From NCBI GenBank assembly GCA_013215175.1, contig JABSRH010000006.1, positions 1 to 34,606 of the forward strand: 34,606 nt of DNA, in the 5' to 3' direction. This DNA is from Parvularculaceae bacterium (lineage in GTDB: Bacteria; Pseudomonadota; Alphaproteobacteria; Caulobacterales; Parvularculaceae). The notes beneath the pieces were generated by a model that was not told the origin of the DNA, did not search any database, and saw nothing but the letters and a program-made list of their open reading frames with translations. Positions 22,012 through 33,100 of the stretch are shown here, in pieces; positions within the stretch are counted from its first letter, which is position 1, and each line of letters begins with the position of its first letter. The translations under genes and the position numbers were made by a program.

Positions 22012-23498
22012 CTCGTTATCTCGTAGGCCAGTCCAAACGCGTCAGCCAGGCGACTCAAATCTTTGAGGGCCTGCTCCACCACCACATCCTTGACGCTGTC
22101 AGACACACGCAACTGCACAGCCTCGGTGCTGACCGACAGAGTAAAACCAGAGCGTTGGCGATAAAGGGGTGAACGGAGCGAAGCGGCCAATCGGTGGGCT
22201 CGACCCACACGCAATGCATAGTCCATCTGCTCTTCCGACATGACCGACGTGGGGACAATGGCATCCGATTTGCCAACGGAACCCCCAAAGCGACATTTGA
22301 CCATCGTCGCGAGGATGGCCCGTTCAACATGATCGATGCCCACAAAAGCACCCGACATGATGATAGCCGCCGCGTGGTTGGCACGCTCATCTGGGTGAGA
22401 TGTATTCGCCACACGGATCATCATGGCGGCCGCTTGTCTTAGACGCCGCATCGCCGCATCGTCCTGAAACAGCGGATCGACAAACTTCATGACAGCATCA
22501 ACTGATGGCAAGCGGCCGCCTGTGTGGCTCTTGGCCAAGTCCTTGGCTAGGGAGAACAGCGGCTCCTCTCGACGAATACGCAAGGGTAGGCGATCGAACA
22601 GCAACCCCTCACGCACGCCGCAAGAGCTAACGACAACCTTCTCTGCACTACTTTTATCAATCAGCTTACGGAGGGCCATGGCTGCCATGGGCAAGGTCGG
22701 CACCCGCTTCTTCTGAACGCCCTTAATCTTGAAAAGCTGTTCTTCGCTGGCCTCCTCCACAAACCGGCAAACGTCTCGGGCCTGATCCGCTGACATCGAA
22801 TAGTGATCAAGGATGGACAGCGGATGCTCGGCCAACCACATACCAACGCGCGCAATAGCGCGCCATGCCCCGCCAACAATGTAGAGATGCGTCTGCTCGA
22901 GACCGGCCAGCCAATCGGCTTGGGCAAACTGCTCGTCCAAGTACTGAGCTGCAGTTTGTCGGTCATCAGCAAACTGAGTGTAAAGCCGAAGAGATCCGAT
23001 AGGCAGGCTGATCATATTATCAACCTCGGCCTCGGGACCGCCAAGTAGGCTTAGCTCGAGACTACCGCCACCCAGGTCGCCGCCCACAGCCGCCAAATTG
23101 TCCCGCATGATCTCCGGCGCACTGCAGAGAATGCCCAGCCCCGCAAGGCGGGCCTCTTCCTCTCCACTGATCAGTCGAGGTCGCAAGCCAATCGCGTCGA
23201 TGGCCCGCAAGAAACTCCGCCCGTTCGGCGCATCACGGACCGCCGCTGTGGCAAAGACCTCCAGCGTGGCTGGTTGTTCTTGATCCAGGACGTGCACGAA
23301 CCGCTTCAAGGTTGAAAGTGCGCGCTCGATGGCCTCGGGGCGAAGGTTGCCTGTCTCGGGGTCACGATCACCAAGGCCACACAGAGCCTTCTCATTGGTG
23401 ATGGTGACAGGCACACGCGGCGTGCCAGAAAAGATCACGAGGCGGACAGAGTTGGATCCAATATCAACGACAGCGGATCGTGCAGCCTGCCCCACCAT
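22008..23498 (-). CDS. ppx: exopolyphosphatase (Ppx/GppA family)
   Basis: SAVVDIGSNSVRLVIF, EVFATAAVRDAPNGRSFL, GGDLGGGSLELSLL; downstream of ppk. Confidence 0.93.
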   Translation of the reverse strand: MVGQAARSAVVDIGSNSVRLVIFSGTPRVPVTITNEKALCGLGDRDPETGNLRPEAIERALSTLKRFVHVLDQEQPATLEVFATAAVRDAPNGRSFLRAIDAIGLRPRLISGEEEARLAGLGILCSAPEIMRDNLAAVGGDLGGGSLELSLLGGPEAEVDNMISLPIGSLRLYTQFADDRQTAAQYLDEQFAQADWLAGLEQTHLYIVGGAWRAIARVGMWLAEHPLSILDHYSMSADQARDVCRFVEEASEEQLFKIKGVQKKRVPTLPMAAMALRKLIDKSSAEKVVVSSCGVREGLLFDRLPLRIRREEPLFSLAKDLAKSHTGGRLPSVDAVMKFVDPLFQDDAAMRRLRQAAAMMIRVANTSHPDERANHAAAIIMSGAFVGIDHVERAILATMVKCRFGGSVGKSDAIVPTSVMSEEQMDYALRVGRAHRLAASLRSPLYRQRSGFTLSVSTEAVQLRVSDSVKDVVVEQALKDLSRLADAFGLAYEITS

Positions 23499-23501
23499 CC
23501 G

Positions 23502-25676
23502 CTAGCCTCGCACGGTAAGATCTTGGGGCGGTTCATCGTCGAGCGCGCGGCCACGTCCCGAAAGACTAGGGTTGGTCATGAAATAGTCTTGCACGTTGAA
23601 GGGCTGCTCGCCCTCAGCAGGCTGAACGCGCGTGTACTTCCCATCCGCACCGAGCGACCAACTTTGCGTGTTGTCCTTCAAATTCGCCACCATGATCTGG
23701 TCCAAAATCTGACTATGCGTGGTCTGATTCGTCACCGGACAAAGAACCTCGACACGGCGGTTCAAATTTCGCGGCATCAAGTCAGCCGACGAAATATAGA
23801 CCTTGGCCGCATCAGAAGGCAGATCTTGCCCCGCACCGAAGCAATAGATTCGCGAGTGCTCGAGATACCGACCCACAATACTCTTGACACGAATATTATC
23901 GGATAAGCCAGGCACACCAGGCCGCAGGCAGCAGATGCCTCGAACCACGAGATCAATCTTCACGCCCGCTTGCGACGCCGCATAGAGACGATCGATGATC
24001 TTGCCATCCACCAGCGAATTCATCTTGGCCCAGATCGACGCCGGCCGACCAGCCTTAGCATGCTCAATCTCATCCGTGATAAGTTCATCAATATGCTGAC
24101 GGAAATTGATCGGCGCCACCGCGAACCGCGAGAATCCTGCTGGTGCTGCGTAACCTGTCACATAGTTGAAAACCCGGGCCGTGTCCTGCACCACCTTCGC
24201 ATCACAGGTGAACAGCGAAATGTCTGTGTACACCTTCGCTGTGATGGGATGGTAGTTACCCGTACCAACATGGACATAGCCTTTCGTGGCACCGCCCTCT
24301 CGACGAACCACGTAGCTCAGCTTCGAGTGGGTCTTGTAGTCAACGAAACCGTATACCACGTTGACGCCAGCGCGCTCGAGCGCCCGAGCCCATTGGATGT
24401 TCGCCTCTTCGTCAAAACGGGCCTTGAGCTCCACCAGCGCTGTCACGTTCTTCCCGGCTTCAGCGGCTTCGATCAGTGCATGGATGATCGGTGACTGTTT
24501 CGACGTCCTATAGAGCGTTTGCTTAATCGCGATGACATCGGGATCCGCTGCAGCCTGCTGAAGAAACTGAACCACCACATCAAATTCTTCGTACGGATGG
24601 TGAACCACCAAATCCTTGGAAGCGATTGCCGCAAAACAGTCCATGCTGTGTTCACGAATCCGTTCGGGATAGCGCGCTTCGAAAGGTTGGAACTGCAGAT
24701 CCCCGCGGTCGGATGGAATCATCTGCGATGTTTGGCCCAGTCCTAGGAGACCGTCCACAAGCACCACATAATTAGGCTGCACACCGAGCTTTGCGCTCAC
24801 CAGCTCTCGCAACGCCGTCGGCATTTTAGAGTCCACGGTCAGCCGGATGACATCGCCGCGGCGACGGCGTCGCAACATCGTCTCGAACTGTTGAACGAGG
24901 TCCTCGGCCTCTTCCTCCACTTCGACGTCGCTGTCACGAATGATGCGGAAGACACCCGACGACTGGATCTCGCGCTCGGGAAAGACATGCTTGAGGAAGT
25001 GCGAGATCGTCTGCTCAAGGCTGATGAAGCGCACCTTAGGCAAACCACCTTCGGGCTCTTGGGTCGATGGTAGGCGGATGAACCGCTTCACCTTGCTGGG
25101 GATCGGCAGCAGCGCCGTCAGCTCGCCATCAGGCCCATCGAGTTGGTAGCAGAGCACAAACCCTTGGTTAGGAATGAAAGGGAACGGGTGCGCCGGGTCG
25201 AGGGCGAGAGGCGTGAGGACGGGGAAGACGTTCGTCAGGAACTCGTCCTCGAGCCATGTGTTCTCTTCGTCGGAGAGCTCAGACGCCGTGACAACCTCGA
25301 TACCTTGATCAGCCAACTGATGACGAAGGTCGCGCCATGTTTCCTGTTGGTTGGCCATCAAGGCCAGCGCCCGTTCATTGATCAGCTTCAGCTGTTGTCC
25401 GGGGCTCATGCCCTCCTGGCTGCGGCTGGTCACGCCGGAACGCACCTGGCCGACCAACCCAGCGACCCGCACCATGAAAAACTCGTCGAGGTTATTCGCT
25501 GAGATCGACAGGAAGCGCAGACGCTCCAGCAGGGGTTGGTCGGGATTGTTAGCCTGTTCGAGCACCCGGTCGTTGAAATCGAGCCAGCTCAGTTCACGGT
25601 TGATGTAGCGGTCCGGACTATCGAGCGTGATCGTTGGCAGGTTCAAGTCGTCGTCAGTCATGGCTGCGTCGCCCAT
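23502..25676 (-). CDS. ppk: polyphosphate kinase 1
   Basis: [97 protein letters not shown]. Confidence 0.97.
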   Translation of the reverse strand: MGDAAMTDDDLNLPTITLDSPDRYINRELSWLDFNDRVLEQANNPDQPLLERLRFLSISANNLDEFFMVRVAGLVGQVRSGVTSRSQEGMSPGQQLKLINERALALMANQQETWRDLRHQLADQGIEVVTASELSDEENTWLEDEFLTNVFPVLTPLALDPAHPFPFIPNQGFVLCYQLDGPDGELTALLPIPSKVKRFIRLPSTQEPEGGLPKVRFISLEQTISHFLKHVFPEREIQSSGVFRIIRDSDVEVEEEAEDLVQQFETMLRRRRRGDVIRLTVDSKMPTALRELVSAKLGVQPNYVVLVDGLLGLGQTSQMIPSDRGDLQFQPFEARYPERIREHSMDCFAAIASKDLVVHHPYEEFDVVVQFLQQAAADPDVIAIKQTLYRTSKQSPIIHALIEAAEAGKNVTALVELKARFDEEANIQWARALERAGVNVVYGFVDYKTHSKLSYVVRREGGATKGYVHVGTGNYHPITAKVYTDISLFTCDAKVVQDTARVFNYVTGYAAPAGFSRFAVAPINFRQHIDELITDEIEHAKAGRPASIWAKMNSLVDGKIIDRLYAASQAGVKIDLVVRGICCLRPGVPGLSDNIRVKSIVGRYLEHSRIYCFGAGQDLPSDAAKVYISSADLMPRNLNRRVEVLCPVTNQTTHSQILDQIMVANLKDNTQSWSLGADGKYTRVQPAEGEQPFNVQDYFMTNPSLSGRGRALDDEPPQDLTVRG

Positions 25677-25694
25677 GGGGAGATCCTTGCGGTG

Positions 25695-26372
25695 TTAGCG
25701 GCTGAACGCCGCGTGAGACTTTTCCAAGGCAAGTTCAAGTCGTTCCGGCAACGCCAGGCCCAACGGGGTGGCGTCCAGCGCGCGACAGAACGCACGCGGC
25801 GCATGAAACGTCCTGGGGAGAGAGCCAGCCGCCTGCTTGAGCGCCGCATGGCTGAGGCGATGGCCATGCAATTCAAGGTCAGCCCGCAACGCCCGGAGCA
25901 GCGCGCTGTCGCCAGGCCGATCAAGTGTCAGCCGAGGCGCAGCCATCAGCCGAGACGTCAGATCAGGCGGCACATTGGTGGGATCATGCAGAAACCATTT
26001 GTCCGGAGACCGACGGTCTTCCAGGACCAAGATACCGCCGCTAGCCGCCGCGCTATTGATCTCGGCGAAAAGGTCGAGGGGCGCGATGCCTTTGATAGGC
26101 AAACACATGCCGTCCACGGAAGGATTCGATGCCAAGACCTCTTCCACCATGCGGGTCTTGCCGCACCCCTCCGGGCCCGACAGCAACAAGGTCGTCAATC
26201 CACCGCGCGCTTCCACCATGCGCTGAACAAAATGATCGAGCAGCTCGCCGGCATCGGCTTGCGAGTCACTCGGCCGGTAAGGCGAAGGGTCCGTGATCCG
26301 GGGCGCGAAGGGAAGCAGCGGCTGTTGCGCTTCGTCAAAACCGCCAGCGACCTTGTCGTCAGTTAGGGTCAT
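25695..26372 (-). CDS. hdaA: HdaA-like DnaA-related regulatory protein (AAA+)
   Basis: Met at 26372 (MTLTDDKVAGGFDEAQQPLLPF); N-terminal clamp-binding-like QQPLLPF; LLLSGPEGCGKTRMVEEVL; VPPDLTSRLMAAPRLTL; located upstream of ppk. Confidence 0.8.
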   Translation of the reverse strand: MTLTDDKVAGGFDEAQQPLLPFAPRITDPSPYRPSDSQADAGELLDHFVQRMVEARGGLTTLLLSGPEGCGKTRMVEEVLASNPSVDGMCLPIKGIAPLDLFAEINSAAASGGILVLEDRRSPDKWFLHDPTNVPPDLTSRLMAAPRLTLDRPGDSALLRALRADLELHGHRLSHAALKQAAGSLPRTFHAPRAFCRALDATPLGLALPERLELALEKSHAAFSR

Positions 26373-27726
26373 CACCGAAGAGGTCCTCCGGGAGATCCGG
26401 CACGTCGTCTTCGGTATCTCGCGAACGGTTGTTGCGGCGACCGAAGATCCGGCCAAGGCCTCGACGTTCTTCAACCTGCTCGTCAAGATCAGTCGTCAGT
26501 GGACGGAGTTCCTTCTTGAGCTCAGCCGCGAGATCCTTCTCGGCGATATGCCAACGGCCGGTGCTATCCTGCCAGACGTCCAGCGCGTGCTGGGCCATCG
26601 CCAGTCTGAACTGGTTGGCCTCACCTACCACCGTCAGGTCGACGATGGCGTTCTTGCGATTGAACACGCCGTCCTCCCGCTCAACCACCAGGGCCGACGA
26701 CTGGATCGCATCCTGAATATCCGACCAACCGCGTTGGCTTTCAAACCAGGCCGTGAGGCGCAAGGTCCTGCGCAGGCCGAAATCCACCAAGGTCTGGCGC
26801 TTCCAGCGGCGAGCGTGGTTCTCGACCGTACCCTCCACCGCCTGACGCGCGAGAAGAGGGAAATCGTTGACGCCGCCGCGGAAGTAGGCCTCGCCCACAC
26901 GTGCACCGATCGCGCTAATTTCGCCCACCTCAACCGGCGGCGTCGCCTCAATCAGTGTGACGGTGAATTGAAAATCGGGGCCCTGCTCTCGCAACTCGCC
27001 CACCGCAAGCATCAATCGCGAGAGGTTATAGCGTTCTGCGAAAGCCCGTAGGCGAGCCGTGTCGAGGTTGAGAGCCTCCTCGGCCGTGATCGCCTCGATA
27101 TCGACGATATCGCCTCGGGGCATCACGAAGGGAGTCAGCTCGTGGCTGAGCGGGCGATCGAGCCAAGCTCGGGCCCAGGGGTTCTTCGCCTCCCAGAGGT
27201 AGACGCCGTTCGCCGTCTTCAGCACGGGCAAGATCATCGCCTCGCGTGCTTGTTCCTCCGAATACGGCAGGCGAGCCCCCTGCAGCAGCGCACGAATCGC
27301 ATCGGGCTTGAAACGGTAGGTAATGCTGGCCCGATATGTGGTCCCCGACGACTTTTCGTCGAACACGTTGGTTTCCTGCTCCAGACTGCGCAGGCCGTTG
27401 GCATCGACCGTCACCGGCGTCTTCATGCGCGGCGCCATTTCCGATGACAGGTCAATGTCTAAGCCTTCGCCGAACATCTCCGGGCTGGCCGCCGCCGGTA
27501 GGTTCTGGCTCATCTGAGGCAGGTAGATCCAATCCTCCTCTGCCACGAGGCGACGCATCAACAGGTCGAAAGCAACCGCCCGGCCCTGGTCCCGGGCCTC
27601 AGCCCTCGCCTGCGCTGAGCTTTTCGCCTGGGCAAAAACAGGCACTTCGGGCACCGTGAACACACGGTCCGAAGACCAAGCCCGAGCAGAGAAAAACACA
27701 AGAAAAACAAGCAAAATGCGTGACAT
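26359..27726 (-). CDS. DUF2066 domain-containing protein with signal peptide
   Basis: MSRILLVFLVFFSARAWSSDRVFTVPEVPVFAQAKSSAQARAEARDQGRAVAFDLLMRRLVAEEDW; 14-nt overlap with hdaA. ORF opens at 27801, Met at 27726 fits a signal peptide. Confidence 0.8.
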   Translation of the reverse strand: MSRILLVFLVFFSARAWSSDRVFTVPEVPVFAQAKSSAQARAEARDQGRAVAFDLLMRRLVAEEDWIYLPQMSQNLPAAASPEMFGEGLDIDLSSEMAPRMKTPVTVDANGLRSLEQETNVFDEKSSGTTYRASITYRFKPDAIRALLQGARLPYSEEQAREAMILPVLKTANGVYLWEAKNPWARAWLDRPLSHELTPFVMPRGDIVDIEAITAEEALNLDTARLRAFAERYNLSRLMLAVGELREQGPDFQFTVTLIEATPPVEVGEISAIGARVGEAYFRGGVNDFPLLARQAVEGTVENHARRWKRQTLVDFGLRRTLRLTAWFESQRGWSDIQDAIQSSALVVEREDGVFNRKNAIVDLTVVGEANQFRLAMAQHALDVWQDSTGRWHIAEKDLAAELKKELRPLTTDLDEQVEERRGLGRIFGRRNNRSRDTEDDVPDLPEDLFGDDPN

Positions 27727-27864
27727 GCAAGAAACCTTTGGGTCCACCATCAACGTTCTAGCAAAGCCCGCCCTAGGGCGCGACCACAAAGCCAACCTCA
27801 ACGAACTTGTCAGATAGACAGCAAAAATACTTCACGAACGGCGCGGCCAGCCCTAACGGGAGCC

Positions 27865-28857
27865 ATGACTGATGCCTATCAAAAAGCTGGGGTGGACATC
27901 GACGCAGGCAATGCCCTCGTCAAGCGCATTGCTCCGCTCGCCGCCGCGACCCGCCGCCCTGGAGCCGATGCCTCACTCGGAGGTTTTGGTGGGCTCTTCG
28001 ACCTTAAGGCCACTGGCTTCGAGGACCCTATCCTCGTGTCAGGAACCGACGGCGTGGGCACCAAGTTGCTCCTCGCGATCGAAGCTGGCGCCTATCACAA
28101 TATCGGGATCGATCTCGTGGCCATGTGCGCCAACGACGTCTTGGTTCAGGGCGCGGAGCCCCTTTTCTTTCTAGACTACTTCGCCACCGGCAAGCTGCAC
28201 CAAGACTCAGCCGCGTCCGTGGTCGAAGGCATCGCCGAGGGGTGCCGGCAAGCGGGCGCTGCGCTGATTGGCGGTGAAACCGCCGAGATGCCGGGGCTTT
28301 ACGACGACGGTCACTTTGATCTCGCGGGCTTTTGCGTCGGTGCCGTCGAGCGAAACCGCATCCTCCCCAACCAAGAGGCCATGGCAGCGGGCGATGTGAT
28401 GATCGCACTACCGTCGTCCGGGCCCCACGCCAACGGCTTCAGTTTGATCCGTAAGCTGCTGACCGAACAGGGCGTCAATATCGCCGACGAGGCGCCATTC
28501 GGTGGGACGTGGTCTGATCACCTTCTTGCGCCGACGAAGATCTACGTTGAGGACATCAAACCGCTCCTCGACCAGCAACTCCTTCGGGGCATGTCACACA
28601 TCACAGGCGGCGGCCTGATCGAAAATATGCCCCGCGTTCTTCCCGATGGACTTGTTCCGCACTATGACGAACAAGCGCTCGCGCTGCCTGACTTGTTCGC
28701 CTGGTTCCAAGACGCGGGCCAACTGGGCCTGCAAGAGCTACGCACGGTATTCAATTGTGGCGTCGGCATGGTGCTGATTGTTGCACCAAAGGATGCAGCA
28801 CAAGTGTTACATGCGACACCTGACGCCTTTGCTATAGGCGAACTCCGCTCGTCATGA
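27865..28857 (+). CDS. purM: phosphoribosylformylglycinamidine cyclo-ligase (AIR synthetase)
   Basis: YQKAGVDIDAGNALVKRI, LVSGTDGVGTKLLLAIEAG, DLVAMCANDVLVQGAEPLFFLDYFATGKL, LIGGETAEMPGLY. Confidence 0.97.
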   Translation: MTDAYQKAGVDIDAGNALVKRIAPLAAATRRPGADASLGGFGGLFDLKATGFEDPILVSGTDGVGTKLLLAIEAGAYHNIGIDLVAMCANDVLVQGAEPLFFLDYFATGKLHQDSAASVVEGIAEGCRQAGAALIGGETAEMPGLYDDGHFDLAGFCVGAVERNRILPNQEAMAAGDVMIALPSSGPHANGFSLIRKLLTEQGVNIADEAPFGGTWSDHLLAPTKIYVEDIKPLLDQQLLRGMSHITGGGLIENMPRVLPDGLVPHYDEQALALPDLFAWFQDAGQLGLQELRTVFNCGVGMVLIVAPKDAAQVLHATPDAFAIGELRSS

Positions 28858-29465
28858 CACAGAACATCGCGATTTTCATCTCTGGTCGCGGCTCCAACAT
28901 GGCGGCACTGATCGAAGCCGCACAAGATAGCGAACTCGACGCGCGGGTCGCGCTTGTTGTCTCAAACAAACCTGATGCCGCTGGTCTCGAGAAAGCCACC
29001 GCCGCGGGCATCGAGACGCTGGTGGTTCCGTCGAAGGGAAAAAGCCGCGAGGCGTTCGAGCAAGAAGTTGAAAGACACCTTATCCGTGAGCAGATCGATC
29101 TGATCTGCCTTGCTGGCTTCATGCGAGTCTTATCGGCCGGCTTCGTTGGGCGCTGGGAGAGCAAGATCCTGAACATCCACCCGTCCCTTCTACCCTCGTT
29201 CCCTGGCCTTCACGTTCACGAACAAGCCCTGAGTGCGGGCGTCGCTGTGTCTGGTTGTAGTGTGCATTGGGTCACCGCCGAGTTGGACAGCGGACCGATA
29301 GTGGGACAGGCTGTGGTGCCGGTGAGTGCAATCGAAAGCGCCGACGATCTCGCTGAACGCATTCAACAGGCGGAGCACCCACTCTACGCAGCTTGCCTAC
29401 GTCGCGTGCTCGGCGGCAAGCCAAAAACCGAAACAACGGATCAATATTTGCTGTGCGTTCTTTAA
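28854..29465 (+). CDS. purN: phosphoribosylglycinamide formyltransferase
   Basis: IAIFISGRGSNMAALIEAA, LICLAGFMRVLSAGFVGRWESKILNIHPSLLPSFPGLHVHEQAL; ATGA overlap with purM. Confidence 0.97.
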   Translation: MTQNIAIFISGRGSNMAALIEAAQDSELDARVALVVSNKPDAAGLEKATAAGIETLVVPSKGKSREAFEQEVERHLIREQIDLICLAGFMRVLSAGFVGRWESKILNIHPSLLPSFPGLHVHEQALSAGVAVSGCSVHWVTAELDSGPIVGQAVVPVSAIESADDLAERIQQAEHPLYAACLRRVLGGKPKTETTDQYLLCVL

Positions 29466-29541
29466 GAACCAGCTACCACGCATACAGATTAAACCTAAAC
29501 ATGATCTATGGCAGGAGAAGAAGGCCCGCTCCGCCGTACCG

Positions 29542-30102
29542 TCACTCAGATGGAGGCAGCAAGACGGCATCGATCACATGCACCCTGCCGTTCGCCACTT
29601 GAATATCCGGCAGAACCAACACAGCGGTTCCGGGCTCCGTACCGAGCGAAACCACACCACCAGATCCGTCAAACGGCAATGGATGGCCTGACGCCATGGT
29701 AAGGGTTGAGGGCTGAGCCTCTAAGACTGCACCCTGCACGACCTCGTCGGCTACATGGTACGCCAAGATTGTGCGCAAAATGTCTTTATACGCCGGATCG
29801 AGCAGCGTTTGTACCGAAACAGCTTCTGGCAATTGATCAAATGCAGCATTGTTGGGTGCGAAGAGGGTCAGGCCTTCAGAGGTCTCCAAGACATCCATCA
29901 TGTCGGCAGCTTCCAGTGCTGCTCGGAGCGTGGAAAAGCGAGGCTCATCCGTAATGAACGCCGCCATGGTGCGCAGGGGAGCCGGCTCCTCGGCATCTTG
30001 CGCGACAGGTTCGCTGGCCTGAGGTTCGGCGGCTTGCTCCGCGCCGCACGCGATGACCATCAAAAGAGAGGCTAGCAAAAGACTTTGTTTTAACGAGACC
30101 AT
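29542..30102 (-). CDS. fasciclin-domain lipoprotein
   Basis: Met at 30102: MVSLKQSLLLASLLMVIACGAEQ (lipobox VIAC); FSTLRAALEAADMMDVLETSEGLTLFAPNNAAFDQLP...LAYHVADEVVQG...ANGRVHVIDAVLLP. Confidence 0.9.
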   Translation of the reverse strand: MVSLKQSLLLASLLMVIACGAEQAAEPQASEPVAQDAEEPAPLRTMAAFITDEPRFSTLRAALEAADMMDVLETSEGLTLFAPNNAAFDQLPEAVSVQTLLDPAYKDILRTILAYHVADEVVQGAVLEAQPSTLTMASGHPLPFDGSGGVVSLGTEPGTAVLVLPDIQVANGRVHVIDAVLLPPSE

Positions 30103-30187
30103 TCCTGCACTCCTATGGGCCGCTTGTCCCTCTAGCGCAGAAGTCTCGCCACTAGAAGCCAAAGCCCTGCTAAGTTGTATCCAGGTA

Positions 30188-33100
30188 CTAAGCCGTGGAG
30201 GCGAGGCCCGCCACACCCCGGATCATTTGGAGTGCATTCTTGGCTCCCTCACCCACGCGAACATCGGCTGGCAAAGCGACAACAACCTCGATGTCCGACT
30301 CTGGGAGAGGCAAAATGAGGCGCAAACCGGCGTCTTGATCCGACTGTGCGCAGGCGCGCAGGCTGGCCCTGATCTCCGCTAAGGCATCCGCTTGGCCGAC
30401 CGTCACGTCGACGGATGCCGGTCCAGAAGACCTACTCTGAGCATCGCCTGCCTCCAAGCGCCGAACGGCCTCCAGCGTGAGGCGCGTGCTGCCAGAACTA
30501 TCATCGACGTTCACCGACACGATCAGAGGCTGACCAGGTACGAAAAGATCCTGATATTGTTGAAGTGTTTCACTAAATGCAGTGACCTCGTATTCACCAC
30601 TCTCATCCGACAGGGTAATCCAAGCGAAGGGCTTGCCACTTTTCGAGCGGCGGTTCGTCACGTCACGCACGACCCCCGCAAACAGAACATTGCGTATACC
30701 GATCTCTTCTTGGTTCAAGACTGAAGAGGACATAACAATGCCCTTCTCGTCCAAGACATCCCGGTAGGCCGACAGGGGGTGGCCTGACAGATAGAACCCA
30801 ATGGCCTGACGCTCCTGGTCAAAGGCCTCTGCGGTCGGCCAGGGCGTCACGGACGGAAGCACGGGCCGAGCCACTTCGCTCGTTGTTGCACCGAACAAAC
30901 CGCCTTGGTCAGACGACCGCTCCTCGGCAAGACTTCCCGAGTAGCGCACGAGGAAGTCAGCCGACGACAGAACTTCTGCCCGATTGTCATGCACAGCATC
31001 GAAGGCACCAGCGCGAGCCAATTGTTCAATGCCGCGCTTACCCACCTGGCGACAGTCCACACGTTCAGCAAAATCAAGAAGATCTTTGTAAGGACCACCA
31101 TCACGCCGCGTGGCCTCAATGAGGCGCATGGCCTCAAACCCCACGTTCTTGACCGCGCCTAACGCGTAGAAAATTTGTGGGCCTTTTGCGATGAAATCAG
31201 CACCGCTTTGGTTGATGCAAGGCGGATGCACAACGACGGAGCTACGCTTGGCTTCGGCGCTGAACACTGCGAGTTTATCCGTATTCGCCAGATCGAGAGA
31301 CATCGACGCGGCCAAAAACGCTGCTGGGTGGTGCGCCTTGAGAAACGCCGTCTGATAGCTGATCCAAGCATAGGCAGCGGCATGGGACTTGTTGAAGCCA
31401 TAGCCCGCGAACTTCGCCACAAGTTCGAAAATACCTTCGGCCTTGGCAGCCGACACATTGTTGTCCTTAGCGCCATCCACGAACCGGATCTTCTGCCGGT
31501 CCATTTCCTCCTTCTTCTTCTTGCCCATGGCACGACGAAGAAGGTCGGCCTCGCCCAGCGAATAACCTGACAAGATCTGGGCGATTTGCATCACTTGTTC
31601 TTGGTAGATGATGACGCCGAACGTCTCCTTCAGGACATCCTCCAACAGAGGATGAAGGTAGTCGGGCTCTTCATCACCCGCCTTACGCGCGTTGTATGTT
31701 GGAATGTTGTCCATCGGCCCCGGGCGGTAGAGCGAGACCAGCGCAATGATGTCCTCCAACGAATCAGGGCGCATGCCCTTCAGCGCAGCCCGCATCCCTG
31801 CACTTTCAAGCTGGAAGACACCGGTCGCCTCACCCCGCGTCAGCATCGCGAAGGTGTCCTCATCACCCGTCGGTATACGGTCGATATCGACGTCAATGTC
31901 TTGCTCTGCCAAATTGTCGAGGGCTCGCCGAATGACCGTCAGCGTCTTCAGCCCCAGAAAGTCGAACTTCACCAAGCCCGCTGGTTCAACCCATTTCATG
32001 TTGAACTGCGTGGCTGGCATATCCGCACGCGGATCAAGGTAAAGCGGGACGATCTCTTGAAGGGGCCGATCACCAATGACGACGCCAGCCGCGTGTGTGG
32101 AAGCGTGGCGGTAGAGGCCCTCTAGCTTCAACGCGGTTTCGATCAGCACCCCAACTTGAGAGTCGTTCCGCTTCTCATCTTCAAACCGCGGCTCACCTTT
32201 GACGGCCTCGTCCAGGGTCACAGGGTTTGCCGGGTTGTTGGGCACCATCTTGCAGAGCCGGTCGACCTGCCCGAACGGCATTTGCAGCACACGGCCAACA
32301 TCGCGGAGCACTGCGCGCGCCTGCAACTTACCAAATGTGATGATCTGCGCCACTCGGTCTTGGCCATAGCGCTCTTGCACGTAGCGGATCACCTCATCGC
32401 GACGGTCCTGGCAGAAGTCGATATCGAAGTCCGGCATCGACACCCGCTCGGGGTTGAGGAAGCGCTCGAAAAGAAGACCAAAGCGAAGCGGGTCGAGGTC
32501 AGTGATGGTGAGGGCGTAGGCGACCAGACTCCCCGCACCAGAACCCCGCCCTGGCCCTACCGGAATGTTCTGCGCCTTCGCCCACTGGATAAAGTCAGCG
32601 ACGATGAGGAAGTAGCCCGGGAAGCCCATCCCTTGGATCACCGATAATTCGTGCTCCAAGCGCTTCTCGTAGGCTTCCCGCGGAGCCGCTAATTCAATGG
32701 CGTTCAGCCGAGCCTCCAGCCCCTCTCGCGCCTTGTCAGCCAACACTTGGCTTTCAGCTTCAAGGTCACCCGCGAACGAGGGCAACATGGGGTCAGCAAG
32801 CAACGGGCGATAGGCACAACGCTGAGCCACCTCAACCGTGTTTTCGACAGCCTCAGGCAGGTCACTGAACACCGCTTGCATATCCGCCGCGGACTTGAAC
32901 CAAAAATCCTCTGGCACCCGGCGGCGATCATCTTGGCTTATGTAGCTGCCCTCAGCGATACAAAGCAGCGCCTCATGAGCACGGTAGTCATCCGCACCAG
33001 GAAAGTAGACGTTGTTGGTAGCCACGAGCGGCAGGGCGTGCTCGTAAGCAAGGTCGACAAGTGTCGGTTCGTGAGAAAACCTGCCCTGGTCGTCGGTGCG

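Noticed and set aside
25536-26366. 276-aa plus-strand ORF opposite hdaA and the ppk 5' end
   Set aside because: Arg/Gln-rich nonsense-like translation antisense to well-supported genes.
29457-29469. Perfect dyad GTTCTT-T-AAGAAC spanning the purN stop codon
   Set aside because: One-base centre cannot form a hairpin, and half-site spacing (N5) does not fit LexA; probably chance.
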